DNA of 64,000 nucleotides from Bigelowiella natans CCMP2755 (taxonomy: Eukaryota > Cercozoa > Chlorarachniophyceae). Below the pieces are notes generated by a model. It made no database searches and was not told the DNA's origin. It saw only the letters and a list, made by a program, of their open reading frames with translations. Location: assembly GCA_000320545.1 (NCBI GenBank), contig ADNK01002058.1, positions 174,244 to 238,243 on the forward strand, read 5' to 3'. Shown here piece by piece: positions 36,239 to 48,713 of the stretch (the first letter of the stretch is position 1; each line of letters opens with the position of its first letter). The translations under genes and the position numbers were made by a program.

Positions 36239-36270
<32 letters not shown>

Positions 36271-36605
36271 TTTTGGTGCTACTACTACTTACTTTGTAGA
36301 CGTCGTCACACGCGAAAGCAATGTGTCCAAACCTTTTATTATTATTACAAGTAGAGTGATTGTCAATGTCGTACCGTCATCACACACGCACGCGCGCGCA
36401 CGCAGCGACAGACATGAAGAATCATTGTCAACCCGTCTCCAGGATCATTCCCAGGATGATAACACGGTGAGGGGTCATCTTCGGTCCCCCAATTGTGCGT
36501 CTGATAAGTTTAACAATAGTCAACCAAGCACTGCAAGATAACAATTTTCACATTGCCTACTCCTCCTACACTCTGCACGCTGCAATGTTTTATGTAGATA
36601 ACACG

Positions 36606-36646
<41 letters not shown>

Positions 36647-37452
36647 ACATGTTATTACTACGTACCAGTTCTAATGTGGTTCCTTCAAAAGACCACAAAT
36701 ACTTATGCGCCTATGGCGGTAAATGACGAAGAAGAACAATGTAAAGAAGAATAAATCTGAAATATATGAAATGAGTGATGATATAGTAATGATCTACTCA
36801 GCAAGTTGCTTATACTACTACTACTACTACTATTCTGTACCGCCAATGTGCCTGGCTCTGGAGAGGGTTCATTATCCTTCATTGTCGCGAGAAAATAGCT
36901 GAATGGTGGTGGTGATGATGATGAAGGTAATTTAGGAGCAGCAGTACCACCACTATGATGCTATAATACTAATATTTTATGAACATAGAGTCCCTCTCAT
37001 GAATCATAGCTCCATGCATGTTTCTCTTCTTACAGATCACTACTGCCTACCTACATACATACCTACCTGCATACCTACCTACCTATCTACTAGCACTAAT
37101 TCCATTTTTTATTACAGGGAAAACTTAGCATCTGGAAAGTCTATTTTATCGAGGAGTCTCATTCCGTAATTCTCTTGGTAGTAAGCAAGAGACTCTTTGG
37201 GATCTCGAATACGTAGCATCGTCTGGTGCCAACTGGGTCGAGAGCTTGCTGCTGCTGCTGCTGCTGCCAATCTGAATATACGTAATAATTGTGTGTGTGT
37301 GTGTTGTGTGCGATAAATATACGAGCGAGAGAGAGGAGGGGGCGGGGGGGGCTTGGGAGAAAGTGGGAATAATATATGTCGGACGCAATGTGTTACGTTC
37401 GACAGTTGGCTGTTCCTCCTGCTCCTCTCACACTGTTGTAGCCGACCCCCAT
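33007..37452 (-). CDS. GLO1: Two-domain glyoxalase I (lactoylglutathione lyase)
   Basis: Sixteen small exons run from 37452 to the stop at 33007-33009; they include 37271-37116, 36898-36841, 36500-36433, 35952-35895, 35260-35183, 34780-34723, 33888-33748 and 33074-33007. They sum to 346 residues with every phase matching. The enzyme isomerises the hemithioacetal of methylglyoxal and glutathione to S-lactoylglutathione. Domain 1 has SWHQTMLRIRDP, LELTHNWGTEDD, GFGHIAFACDDVY and DKYWVEIV; domain 2 repeats the plan with AQTMLRVKDAKKSL, LELTHNHGTEND, GFGHIGFLVDDVY and DGYWVEII. The metal-ligand set Gln-Glu-His-Glu is thus present in both halves. This fused architecture is that of fungal and plant glyoxalase I, whereas the human enzyme is a homodimer of single domains. 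The N-terminus (MGVGYNSVRGAGGTANCRT, then poly-Ala) is short and could be a weak organelle signal; cytosol is equally possible. Confidence 0.93.
33960..33990. repeat. Poly-G tract in a glyoxalase intron
   Basis: About 25 G residues with one T interruption on the plus strand, flanked by a GA tract and followed by ATC/GTC trinucleotide repeats at 34043-34090. Confidence 0.95.
35348..35485. repeat. Perfect 69-bp tandem duplication in a glyoxalase intron
   Basis: The unit 35348-35416 is repeated without visible change at 35417-35485. It lies in the intron between the exon for GRMKGLAFAYDP and that for DKYWVEIV. Confidence 0.95.
36603..36641. repeat. (AT)n microsatellite in a glyoxalase intron
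   Basis: About 19 AT units. Confidence 0.95.
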
Positions 37453-38103
37453 CCCTCCTCCTCGCTTAAATGAAGACCGTCGTAAGAAAGAAGGGGAATA
37501 GCTCGACGTGTGAACACCCATCGATGCTCCACCACAACAGAGAGAGCGAAGAGAATAAATACCAAAATTATTTCAATTATCAATTATAATAATGATAGAA
37601 ATAGTGATAGCAATAAGAAATATAGTATGGATGTGCAAACTATATTATCAACATGATTCAAACGTTGTATGGAAGTGTAAAGCAGATCATCAGCATGATG
37701 ATAGTTGTAGTAGTAGGTAATACCATTACTCTGCTAGTTATTACCCCCATGTTTTTGAGGATGGAGAGGAGAAGAAAGAAATCGAAGCGTAGGGGAAAGT
37801 CCTATAGTAGGTGTGACGGCTGCAGCTACTATGAAGCAGAATAGCACCAGCAGCAGTAGAGACATAAGAGGACAACCTGTAAGGCAAACAGACGAGTACA
37901 ACAGGTAGGAGGAGGAGGAGGAGGACAGTGTTCTTTCCTTCCAAATTTCTTTTCATGCTTGATCACGCAATTTTAACCTACCTTGAGAAGTTGGTGCTCT
38001 CAGCCGTCGTAGGAGCATCGGTCGTCCAAGCATCATCGGAGAGGAGAGAGGATGATATGATGAGTACTGCTTATTAGGGTAGGGTAAATACGACCTCTGG
38101 TTG
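37453..38103. other. Upstream region of the glyoxalase gene
   Basis: Presumably holds the glyoxalase promoter. Several short overlapping open frames occur on both strands but no exon with family resemblance. Confidence 0.5.
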
Positions 38104-39085
38104 TTTGTTGCAGGTGTGTGGAGGAGAGTCTCCAGAGTCTGTCGTCGTCTGTGCAAAAAATACAGACAAGTACGTAAAATTCCGTAACAGAAAAACGCCA
38201 ATGAAATCTCTGCGCCGACATGAATTCCTAGATATCCCGACAAGGAATTCCGCGAAGGTGTTTAAAGATATCATCTCCAATTTCAGGTTAAATCTGTCGA
38301 ATGTCGACTCACGTCTGTCTAACTGTGTAGACTGTGATCTCAAAACAACAGGAAGGACAATGATGAATGATGTCTGTGTCAGAATTTTTGGGAAAAGATG
38401 ATTGGACAGTGAGTGTTCAGGATGGTGGAACTTACTTGGTTTCTGGGAATCAAACGAATGACAAAGACAAGAATGTGAGCGAGAAAGTGAAGCAACTGGA
38501 AAACTGTCTGAAGTGTTGGAAAGGAACTTTGGAGCACGAATTGAAGAAGCGAGAGGAAGACGTGTCTTCACAGGACGCAGTGTTCACTCCTTCCGAAAGT
38601 GTGGGGACAAAGCAACTCTGGTTGCCAAATGTGAGACTCGATTGAAGACACTGGAGAATGAAAATGAAGATGGAGACAGCGATGAAGGGGAGGACAACGA
38701 AGGGTTGGATGATGAGTGCGAAGAGTGAGACACAATCCGTGACATCATGACCCAGCGAAACATTTTGGGAAAGCATCGCAAGAAAATCAAAGAAATTTCC
38801 GACATGTTGGAAGGGAAGATTGTTCGTAGCAAATTGAGGGATGCTCGGGAAATCATGAATGGCCAGAAGAGTTTGGAAGTCGCTTGCAAACTGAAGATGG
38901 AGCACTGTGCTTTCAAGCGTGAGGAAACAAAATTCGTGCTAAAATGCAAATTCAACGATGGGAAAATCGCACAGTGTGCTTTGGAACGTGCATGCTTCTC
39001 GTGCACGTGTGCTGATGAACGTGTGTGTGTGTCACAACAACTAGCACGTGTGCACCGACCACTCTGCAAGACGAGACTCCTGTGA
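38104..39085 (+). pseudogene. Decayed coding region, unrecognised
   Basis: Coding-like sequence runs across three plus-strand frames. Segments are charged and helical: KNVSEKVKQLENCLKCWKGT (frame from 38367), KCETRLKTLENENEDGDSDE (frame from 38513), then after a TGA at 38726-38728, in the same frame, KHRKKIKEISDMLEGKIVRS and REIMNGQKSLEVACKLKM. The pieces join naturally only if one frameshift near 38510-38640 and the stop are ignored, so I read it as a broken gene for a coiled-coil-type protein. I do not recognise the family, and spliced alternatives are not excluded. The GC content and lack of microsatellites differ from the flanking DNA. Confidence 0.4.
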
Positions 39086-39502
39086 TTCGTCTCGAATTTC
39101 TGAGAGCTCCCACTGCAACACGACCTGGCGTGCATGAGGTGTTGTAGTGCACTTGCACGTCAAGCCAGCAGTGCAATCACCACACACAAAAGGAGACACA
39201 GAGAATGCACATCCGACCCAAATTGCAGCATGAGGTGTTGAAATGCTTCACGTGCTGCGCCGTGTGCTGTGCAATTGCGTGCATTGCGGGCGTTGCTTGA
39301 ACACACGTGCAACAAGTGACAAACATGTCTAGATGTGTGCTCTGATTTGGCACGTGTGTGGGTGAGAGCATGTGCACAAAACACCATGTGTTGTGAAGAA
39401 CAGATGTGTGAAACCACACATGTTCGCACGTGCGTGCGCCACATGGCCCAAAGGGCAATGGAACATTCTGTCTCACAACGATAATTTTGAGGAAAGACAC
39501 TG
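39086..39502. other. Intergenic, TGCA/CATG and ACGTG-rich
   Basis: Spacer with many CACGTG, TGCA and CATG words. No coding exon is seen. Confidence 0.5.
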
Positions 39503-40691
39503 TCAAATTTCATCAGGCAGAACTCCAACATCGTCCGAAGAGTCTGGAAACCCTAGAACGCTTTCAATGTATCGAAGGACAAGGCGCCGGCTTCGTCGGC
39601 AAGAAGAAAGTGAATTGTTCGAGCAATAATGCAAGTGTCTATCTTTATCTTCAAAACCCAATTTGTTACGGGCATTGTTCAAACCCATGAGTCTTCTGTT
39701 ATGATCCACCTGATTTTTCAAAGTCATTTGAGCACGATTTCCCTCTTCATGAAAACACGAGATGGACCTTATCATCTTTAGACAGGAGGAGAAGGAATGA
39801 AGGAATCTGGAAACTACATCTCATCCATTTGTTAAATTTGACCTTGCAGTGTATGTTAGAGAGTAAATGAATAATGCCCAAAATAATATGGAAATAGATG
39901 ATGATGAAATACCTCGTCAGTAGCGATCGGCCAACGGATATCATGAATGTAGATAAAGCTTCGAATATCCGTGACTTTAGCATCATCATAGAGTAGTATC
40001 ATTACACGCACCTTTAGTGAGAAGTACATCACTGACCTTGGGTCATGTAATCCTTTATGAGTGGACGCCATTTTCCTTTCCACATTCCGTCAACTTGTGG
40101 ATCTGTCGAGGGCATCCTATCAAACAAGGAGGGTTTCATCAAACAGAAAATTAGGATGCATTCAAGCTATAATTACATGTGTTACCCTGGGAAATCAGTT
40201 ATCACGAAGGCGTCATTCACAATGAACATGTCGATGGTTTTCGTCTTTCCAGCAACAGACTAAAATTAATGATCAATGAGAACGAAGTACGCGGCAGGAG
40301 CGATATTTGTGGGATACAATACCGACGCGCGAGCGATGTTCTTTTTGACAAGAAGGTGGTTTATCATACTGAGATAGTCACTAAAGTTATGATTTGCAGA
40401 CAACTGAACAGGAACGTATCTGCACCTTGATTTGCCTGCATTCGAAACACCTGCAACGCACAAGTGCGGCAGTTTCCCAGCTTTACCTTCTAGTGCCTCT
40501 GAAATTGACTCAGCGCTTTCGCATCGATGTACTTGGACCTTGTTAAATTTATTGCTGACCAAGTGATCGTTCCTTGTGGGGAGAGATGATGACGAAGACG
40601 ATGGTGATAATGACAGTGATGATGACAGATATCGTCGTGCCTTCCCACCTTTCGCAGCCCACGAGCAACTCCGATTTACCAACCTCAGCAT
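39503..40691 (-). CDS. EngB/YihA-type ribosome-assembly GTPase, organelle-targeted
   Basis: Seven exons, 40691-40426, 40368-40323, 40259-40186, 40116-40037, 39974-39913, 39842-39768 and 39709-39503, sum to 269 residues plus stop with all phases matching. G1 is CVAGVSNAGKSS (about 78-90; family consensus GRSNxGKS), G2/switch region ASSVAGKTKTIDMF, G3 ITDFPG, G4 LLSKDDK. The block IYIHDIRWPIATDE corresponds to the family 'DxRHxPTxxD' motif. EngB GTPases help build the large subunit of bacterial-type ribosomes, and eukaryotic copies serve mitochondria or plastids. The first 45 residues are Arg/Ser-rich without acid (MLRLVNRSCSWAAKGGKARR then SLSLSP), which fits a mitochondrial presequence and has no signal peptide, so a mitochondrial site is more likely than plastid. 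The last intron (39767-39710) is inferred from frame only. Confidence 0.88.
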
Positions 40692-41160
40692 CACGGTCTA
40701 ACGGACAACGTTGCTTTATGAATTCGGTGAGGACAATCTCCCCCCCTGCCTAATCCTCTCTGTCAGTTGTGTTTGGATCTACGACGATGATCTCCACAAC
40801 AACAACAACAACAAGAGCATCATACTAGTCATAATTTAATGCCTAAAATATATAATTAGTGTTAACCCTTATTGATTCTTGTAACTGATGTAGTGATCTA
40901 TCCTCTTAGACACAATTTTATCGGTAAAACATCTAAAAATGTCTCGAGATGATATTCACACACCCACACCCACTCATCATCCTTCCTTGCAACTACTGTC
41001 CCACCCTCCCCGTGGTGGACTCTTCATCCTCCTGGTCGGGGAGAAGAACGGATTAAAAAAGGAACGACCGGGCATCCCACATTTGCCAAGGTATAAAACC
41101 CTATTTTTCTTCTTCTTCTTCTTCTTCTTCTTCTTCTTCTTCTTCTTCTTGAATGAAAGA
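40692..41160. other. Divergent region between EngB-like and carboxylesterase genes
   Basis: Likely shared promoter region. It carries a (TTC)n tract of about 15 units at 41107-41150 immediately before the carboxylesterase start. An open frame from 40939 runs through the tract as poly-Phe and is not supported as coding. Confidence 0.5.
41107..41150. repeat. (TTC)n microsatellite just upstream of the carboxylesterase ATG
   Basis: About 15 TTC/CTT units ending 10 bp before the start codon at 41161, so likely in the 5' leader or a leader intron as a pyrimidine tract. Confidence 0.9.
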
Positions 41161-41799
41161 ATGATGAAGGCGAAAATTGATATCAGGATGCTGCAATTCA
41201 TCCGGTTTCTACTCCTCTTAGCGCTTCCTTCGTCGGTAGTTCTCTTTGATTACACACATGAGTCCACAAAAGTTAACACAATGATAATAACTAAGGGCCT
41301 CGTAGTGCAGACTGAATGCGGGGGACTACGAGGATTCTATGATTTCCTATCTTCACGATACGTATTCCTCGGCATTCCCTATGGTAATTTAGACATCATC
41401 ATGGAAGAAGCTTCTGTCACATTATAAGAGAGCGCGCATATGCTTCCTGTGTGAGAGCGTGTGTGCTTAGAATTCCACCGATTTGATAACAATTGTATGC
41501 GTCTGTAGCCGCCCCTCCTACCGGCGGCTTGCGGTGGAAGCCAACTGTTAGTTTGAAGGGGGCACGAAAATGCTGGAACGGAACCCGTTTGGCTTTCCTA
41601 CCACCTCCCATGTGCAAACAAACTGTAATTATGGAGATAGTAACTCTTCACATCCCTTAAAAAGAAGATCTATCATGAAAATATGTACTCTAATGTTTCA
41701 TGATTTATCCCTCCTTTGATTATCACAGACAGCGTGGCTTGGCTCTGAAGACTGCCTCTATTTAAGCTTGTGAGAACTACACTTATATCATTGTTGTTG

Positions 41800-41831
<32 letters not shown>

Positions 41832-42912
41832 GTGTGTGAATCAATAAATTAGGCGCATCATCCATGTATAATTTATCCCCCCCACAAACCAACCATAATT
41901 ATTCACCTCTCCTCCACGTTGAGCATCCTCTTTACAATGTATGTAGGTCGATGCCACACAACAACCCCAATAATGTTAAGAGCAGCGACGATGATGATGA
42001 TGATGATGATGTGTCCAAAAATCCGAACCACGGTCTGCTCCCTGTGATGGTATTTTTCCATGGAGGAGATTTGACCGATGGCTACTCATATGTGCCAGGT
42101 GATGATGGTGATGATGAATAATATATGTCGTTATTATTAGTAATATGCGCGATGTATCACAATTGCGATCATATGGGTATCGTCATTATCATAATCATCA
42201 TAAACAACATAAAATCGTTTATTGTTAGGAAATATCCCGTCTGGTTTGTCGGGGACTATTAGCGTGCTGGCAAATTATCGTCTAAACGCATTTGGATATT
42301 TGGCACTCGATGAACTAGCAGGGAGAGACCCAAGAGGTAGTCGTAGTATTAGTAGTAGTTGTAGTAGTAGTAGTAGTAGTAGTAGTAGTACGACATCGAC
42401 TTTCAATATGCTAGATACGCAGTATATATGTATATGTGTACTCTCTGCGATCATCAAAATTAAATGTATGTGATTTTGGAGAAACATAATGAAATGCAAA
42501 CACCAGGTGTATCTGGTAACTATGGCCTTCTTGACCAGATTGAAGTGCTAAAATGGGTATTGTTGGATGATGGAGATGATGATGACGAGGATGATGATGA
42601 AAGACGACATTTCTGTTGCTAGTAGCAATGGTAGTGGTGGTGGTGGTCATGGTACCGAGTATTTCTTTTCTCTGTGAGTTTCAACAGCCGGATGCAATTG
42701 CAAATTTATGTGCAAATATTATGCTAATTACGTGTTGTATGTCTGTCATCATAACTTGTTCTCATCATCATCATCCATGAAGTAGTGAGCTACCATATTA
42801 AAATGATCACGATCGACTCATTAACCTATTACAACTTTCTACTTCTTATCTCAACTTAGGTCAAACAGAACATTAGAAGGTGATGATTTATGATTTTGAT
42901 GTTGTTTTTACT

Positions 42913-42943
<31 letters not shown>

Positions 42944-44921
42944 CTTTCTTCATCTTCTTCTTACTACATTCATATTGATGTTGCATGCCTACTATATGCT
43001 CGTAGTTTTGGAGGGGACCCTGATCGAGTTACCATTTATGGCCAATCTAGCGTAAGATTATGTGTTATCATTATACCAACGTGATAACGAAGGAAGAAGA
43101 AGAAGAAGAAGACTCGATTGATCTTATAATTTGTTGTTCTTTGTTTTTGTGTGTGATTGACACTTATGTGTTTAATGATAGAGCAATGCTTTCCATCTCC
43201 TCGTCCCCCTTGCTTATAATAATAAATTGTTGTTGTTGTTGTTCTTCTTATATTGAGTGTGTGAGTGTATCATCATCCTCGATTGATAGTTGATTTGATT
43301 GTTATTGATAGGGAGGAACATCCGTGTATGCGTTGATGTGCTCACCAAGAGCAAAAGGTGCTATATTGTAGATGTTTCATTATCATCATCATCATCTTCC
43401 TTCTCAACTTACCATCACTTCCATCTACTTTGATACCTCTAATATTCTTCATTCAGGACTTTTCTCACGCGCAATTGCCATGTCGCCCTCACCGCGTATT
43501 AATGCAACGACTGAAGATGCTAATCAAATGCACAAAGCTCCAGGGTTAGAACAATTAAAACGACGACATAAAAGGAGATTATATGCACACAACTTATAAA
43601 CTTTCTTTCTGCATATTGCTACAATAATTAGTTTGCTCAGCTCACATCTTGTGCTGTTGTTTTTAATCGTCATCACCTCCTCCTTTTTATATGATATAGT
43701 GTTGTTTGTTGTTATTGTCTTTAGTGGATTCGTGTCGAGGACTTCATGCAATAATTACACAAGTACTAATCTCTTTTCTCTTGCAAGACCAATCATACAT
43801 AACAATTAGTCACCATAACAAACAAGCACTCAAACAATTCTTTAATGTGATCGACAACAAACGAAATAATTATACCACTTTCCTGTATTGAAGCTTATTC
43901 TCTTTTCATGGGTTTCTCTTCTGTTCCTTCTAATTTCCCTATATTTTCTTCCTTTTCTTCTTCTTCTTCTTCTTCTTCTTCTTCTTCTTGTTTTTGTTCT
44001 TCCTCTTCTTCCTATTCTTCAACTGCTACTACAAAAGGTGGTAACAACAGGGAGCTTCTGGTTGATTGTTTGCTTCAATTGTCTGCAAGAGAAATCGCCC
44101 AAGTAGTAGTTGTCTCAAGTCCCCCTTCTTCTATGTTGATAGTTTTGTATCATTCTTGAGCAATCGTAAGTGTAAGTAAGCGTATGTTCTTCTTTACTTG
44201 ATTGGTTTGTGTCTTCTTTTGCCTCCTAGGCTGTCGTATCAGAAGAATGGAAGTTTCCTTTTTTTGGAATTCCTTCAAATACAACATCATCTCCCCCTAC
44301 GGTTACTGCCTACCTATTACCACAACTACTGTTATAGTACTAGCTATGCGTCCGTGTATATGCGGGGGGGGGGTGGGGGGGTTTATATATTTCTACACAT
44401 ACTACTTTACTAAAAACATCCCTACCAATTATTATCCTGTACTTAATTATCTATTATTATAGCTACTGCAAGTTCTCTCGTTGCTTAAAAGTCTTTTTAG
44501 CTACGGCCCCCTTCCCTCCATCACCCACCTATTCGTAATCTCTCAGGTACCATTGCTGCTCATAGACAATGATACCCTCCCGTGAGTCAAGTTTCGATAA
44601 TTTTGAATGTATGCCGAACGACAAATAACAAAGAGAATGATGATAGTGACGATGATGCTGATGATGCTATTGTGACCAATATCATTGTGGTAAAGCATTT
44701 TTTTCTTTTATGAATACTCTGCGACCCCCCTATTCCTCTTACTTCTGTCGTCATTCACTTTCTAGCTTAAGTTTCTCTCAATGCTTTCGCAACGGCCCTG
44801 TCACTGACGTCCCATTAATCATTGGAACCATGCGAGAGGAAGTGGGAATGAGAAGCAGTAGCACTAGGATGGCGTAGTGCCGATGTTTGGAACGATGATG
44901 ATAATGATGATAATGATGATA

Positions 44922-44961
<40 letters not shown>

Positions 44962-46965
44962 CATCATATGAATGGTAGTAATATTTGAGGAACAACACAC
45001 CATTATCATCACCACCACCACCACAGCCGGACATTGAACCTAAGGACATCGTAGCCGAATATGACAAGAATCAATTTGCGTTGTGGCTAGATGGGAAGCT
45101 CAGCCCATGGTAGTAGGAGTAGTTGTTGTAGTAGGAGGGACTGGTGTGAATCAATGCCAATGATAATAAGTAGCAATGTAGTCCGCCATCATCATCCTCA
45201 TCATCATCATCACCATCATCATGTACTACGTAATAAGGGGTGATGGCATCGGGAGCAAGATTATCACCGACCTCCCCGCATACAAGGATATTCCTCCTCA
45301 GCAAGTCAGTAAGCAAACTAATCACTCGTCACTCTTCTACTCCTCCTCCACTTTTCTTCTGCTTACAACAAAAAGAGGATGAGATCTACTATTGATATTG
45401 ATACTATATGATGATGGGGGAACATATATAATTTACAATAATGATGGGGGCACTATCACCTACGACAGGCTTTGGCTAGGATAACAGCTGACATTCGCAT
45501 GTTATGTGGAAACCTTGAGCTAGCAAAAGACGCATACAAGGTTAATGTAAATATTGTTTTTGCTGTTGATATAGAAGAGTGAATGAATAAATGCGTACAG
45601 TATATGTAAAGAAGAGGTGATTTTTCATAGGCATTCTCCTGCTCCTCCTCCTCCTCACCACCACCACTACCATAACCATCGTTATTATTATCATGTTTAT
45701 CACAACCATCTGCACCTCCTCCTCTTTGTCCCTGCTCCTCCTTGCTTTTAAACAACCCCCTTCTCCTCCTCTTCCTCCTCCTCCTCCTCCTCCTCCTCCT
45801 CCTTGTAGAGACTAGGATCTTCATATCCCGTGTACGTATACTCGATGATTCAAGGCCCCTCTGGTTCCTTTTGCGGTGCATTGAGTAAGTTATTGATTTA
45901 CTGTCTAAAGTCTATCGTTTTCCTTCATCATTATCATTGTGATGCAGCTGCTATTATTGCTAGCTTTAAGTTGTCGAAGTCGTATTATTGGCTCTTCCGT
46001 TGCCCTGCATTTATTCCTGTTTCCTCCTTGTTAGGCGCTATAAATGGGTTCTCGTACTGTCCGCAGGTAGTTATTGTTGTCGTCTCCTCGCTACAGAATC
46101 ACTTCATACAATGATATAGATTTAAACCAATATTTGGGTGGATATTGGTTGTCTTCATCATCATTTAGTATGCATTTCATCTCTGGGACTTATTTGTATT
46201 CAGCTTGGACACAGTTGGTATGTTCTTGTTGTTGTTGTTGATGATGATGATGATAACGATGCACTGCTTTGAATAACAACAAACTGATATACTACTACTT
46301 CACACACGTGCATCATTGTTAAATATTAGAAAATATATATTAAAGTATATTTCGCTCTCCTGATTAGGTTCATGGTTGTGGGGTCATCCTCTCAGCAAAG
46401 ACGAAAGACTATTAGGTATAATATGCATTCTCTCATTATTAATATTTTATGGTTTCCTTTCTGAGTGGTCATCATGGTTGGTAGGCGAGACGCTGCGAGC
46501 TGCCTTTCTAGAATTCGCAGATACGGGTGCTATCCAAGCGTGGAGTGCTTTCACCGGTCCACCGGATAATGATGATGATGATGACAATGTAGACGATAGC
46601 GTCGTTAAAATCATGCAGGGAGAAACGAGAAGAATCAGCACAAGCAGCGAAATTGAAACTGCGTATCATTTCGTGAATCTAATCTCAACCGCGGCATCAG
46701 AAAGACACGCAGCTCCACGGTGTGTATGTATGTATGATGATAATGATCGACTGATAAATCGGTCTTTAGTAGTCTTTATTACGCAAATTGAAGACAACGA
46801 ATCATGAGGGGGCTTGCAATGGTAACATTCTTATCGTTATTGATACTCTTATTATTCCTGCAGATACCGAGAGAGGGAATGTGCCTTCTTTTCTACACTG
46901 GGAATGGAAAATCAAGCATGCATAAATTAACGGAGGATGAGGCCAGAGCAAAAGCAAGTAGCTAA
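41161..46965 (+). CDS. Secreted type-B carboxylesterase (alpha/beta hydrolase), many exons
   Basis: At least 18 exons can be followed. The start MMKAKIDIRMLQFIRF with LLLLALPSSVVLF reads as a signal peptide, so the enzyme should enter the secretory route. Family blocks in order: GGLRGFYDF and YVFLGIPYG (exon 1, to 41383), PPTGGLRWKPT (41509-41546), AWLGSEDCLYLSL (41729-41769), LPVMVFFHGGDL (oxyanion HGG, about 42040), VLANYRLNAFGYLALDEL (to 42336), GNYGLLDQIEVLKWV, FGGDPDRVTIYGQSS joined to GGTSVYALMCSPRAKG (nucleophile GQSSG), GLFSRAIAMS, EEWKFPFFGIPSN, VPLLLIDNDTLP, VPLIIGTMREEVG, and near the end TWLWGHPLSK and AAFLEFADTGAIQAW. The last exon ends KLTEDEARAKASS and TAA at 46963-46965. The family hydrolyses carboxylic esters; the substrate is unknown. 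Middle and late exon borders are approximate, and the catalytic acid and His were not fixed with certainty. Confidence 0.82.
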
Positions 46966-47835
46966 GTTATACTCGTAGTAGTGTAGTCATGGGATCATGT
47001 TAAGATAGATTATGGCTAGCGTCAAATAACATTATTAGGTCTCCCTGGCGCTGAAGGACTAGATGATGATTTCAGTTATGCAAACCTTCCATCTTTCTAC
47101 GCTGCAACAGCACTGCAGCTGATTAGCTGAATCGCGCGTCTAAATTAGCATATGCCTCTAGATGTGCGAACAATGTAACATGCCAGCCACAGCTACCTCA
47201 AATATGCAATCTAGCAATGCCAATTGGGGCTCAGGCGCTGTGAAAATTCACGTGATGTAGGTTATAAACCTCTCTTTCAATTCGCACGCGCTTGGCTCAG
47301 GATTTGAATTGCACATTGCAAACAACAAATTCAGTGTGCAATTTCAAGGGTTTTTGCATCCGACAAAATTTCGACCTCACAGCATGCGCAAGGCTGAGCC
47401 ACTTCTCACAATCCTTGTTTTTGTTGTGCTTTTCACTGGTTGCTTTGATGTGTGCGTTCAGCGAGTTTTGATCGTCTACTGGAGATTTGCGTGTCACCCA
47501 CCGTTGAAACCAAACACATGCATGAGCACTTGAAAACCAAAAAAACATCGCGCGCTGAAAATGAAGTGTGCACCTTCAAGAATCAAGTTTTTCATTGAAA
47601 AATTGAGGAAATCCTAGGAAATTGCACAAATTGGCGCATTGCATGCTAGCATGGCGCATTGCTAGCATCATTGGGCAAGCAAAGCATTTTTTTTCCCGGA
47701 AAAATGCTGAAACACGTCCCCAATCATTTTCCAAGCTCTTTCTGATTGCACCAACAGCACAGTTCCAGAGTTGTGTCAGCATGGGCATCATGCTAGCATG
47801 GGCATGATTGATTTTCCTGACAATTGCAGAGCTGC

Positions 47836-48350
47836 CGGCTAGCCGCCTCTAGCTAGCTAGCTAGCTAAGGCCACAGCTAGCTAGCCGGGTTTGAGGTCGA
47901 TCTAGCGTAGACCATGGCAGACCACAGCAGAGCTAGCTGCCTGCTCTAGTGCTGCTAGCTGGAGAGACAGTTGTGGCATGCATTGTGACGTACGCACGTG
48001 CGTGCTAGCTAGCTAGGGCTACATGGAGGGCACTAGCTAGCCAGCGTGCGATGTGCGTGCGACGACGTGTGCGCACCACACTAGCACAGACAATCGAATG
48101 ATCGTCTGCTCGTAGCGTGCTGTGAAAATGGCTCTAGGGCTAGCTAGCGTCAGACTGTCTAGCTGTGCCATGTGTGCAAGCTAGCAAGGCCGGACGACAT
48201 GCTAGCATGCATGATGGCTAGCTAGCATTGCGGCACATCTAGCTCTAGAGCTAGGTCCATGGCAGAGCTAGAGAGGTGGCTGTCTGTCTACGTGCGCTGT
48301 CCATGACATGTAGCGTAGCTACACAGCTAGACAGCTAGATGGCTAGTCAG
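47836..48350. repeat. CTAG/GCTAGC-rich low-complexity island
   Basis: GCTAGC, CTAGCTAG and AGCTAG words recur dozens of times in about 500 bp, some as short tandems (for example at 47850-47885 and 48004-48014), others spaced by a few bases. There is no larger period I can see. Confidence 0.85.
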
Positions 48351-48513
48351 TCCATTTGATGTGCGCACGATTGTGTCAGCTAGTAGCAGGACGAATGGCG
48401 CATGCACACATGGAGAATTTGCGAGAGTCATGGAGTGCATGTTCGCTTAAATTTTTAACAGCGGTACATGAACTGTTCAATGTTACATTGGCTTGATGCG
48501 ATTAGTACGTACT

Positions 48514-48600
48514 GGCATGTGCGTTTAGCCTAGATTTTCAGAGCGATTAGTGTGCATTGCTAGATTGGCATGTGCGTTTAGCCTAGATTTTTAGAACGCG
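48514..48600 (+). repeat. Direct repeat, about 30 bp, period about 55
   Basis: The words GGCATGTGCGTTTAGCCTAG and ATTTTCAGAGCG at 48514-48546 recur at 48569-48600 with one or two changes. A GCGATTAGT word also occurs twice in the same stretch. Confidence 0.85.
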
Positions 48601-48713
48601 GCTACGTGTTACAGCACATGTATAACATGGACAAATTCTTTACACTTAGCGTGGCACTCTGATGTGAAGTCTACCGTCATGTACACATGTGAGGATAAAG
48701 CTTCGCAACAAAT

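Larger units (their letters stand above)
46966..48713. other. Intergenic region with CTAG-rich island
   Basis: The spacer has no coding exon. 47110-47820 is A/T-richer with GCATGC words; 47836-48350 is the CTAG island; 48514-48600 has a direct repeat. The region ends just past the ferredoxin stop codon. Confidence 0.6.

Noticed and set aside
40939-41427. Carboxylesterase start at 40939 giving a poly-Phe run
   Set aside because: The poly-Phe comes from the TTC tract; a normal signal peptide starts at the 41161 ATG just after it.
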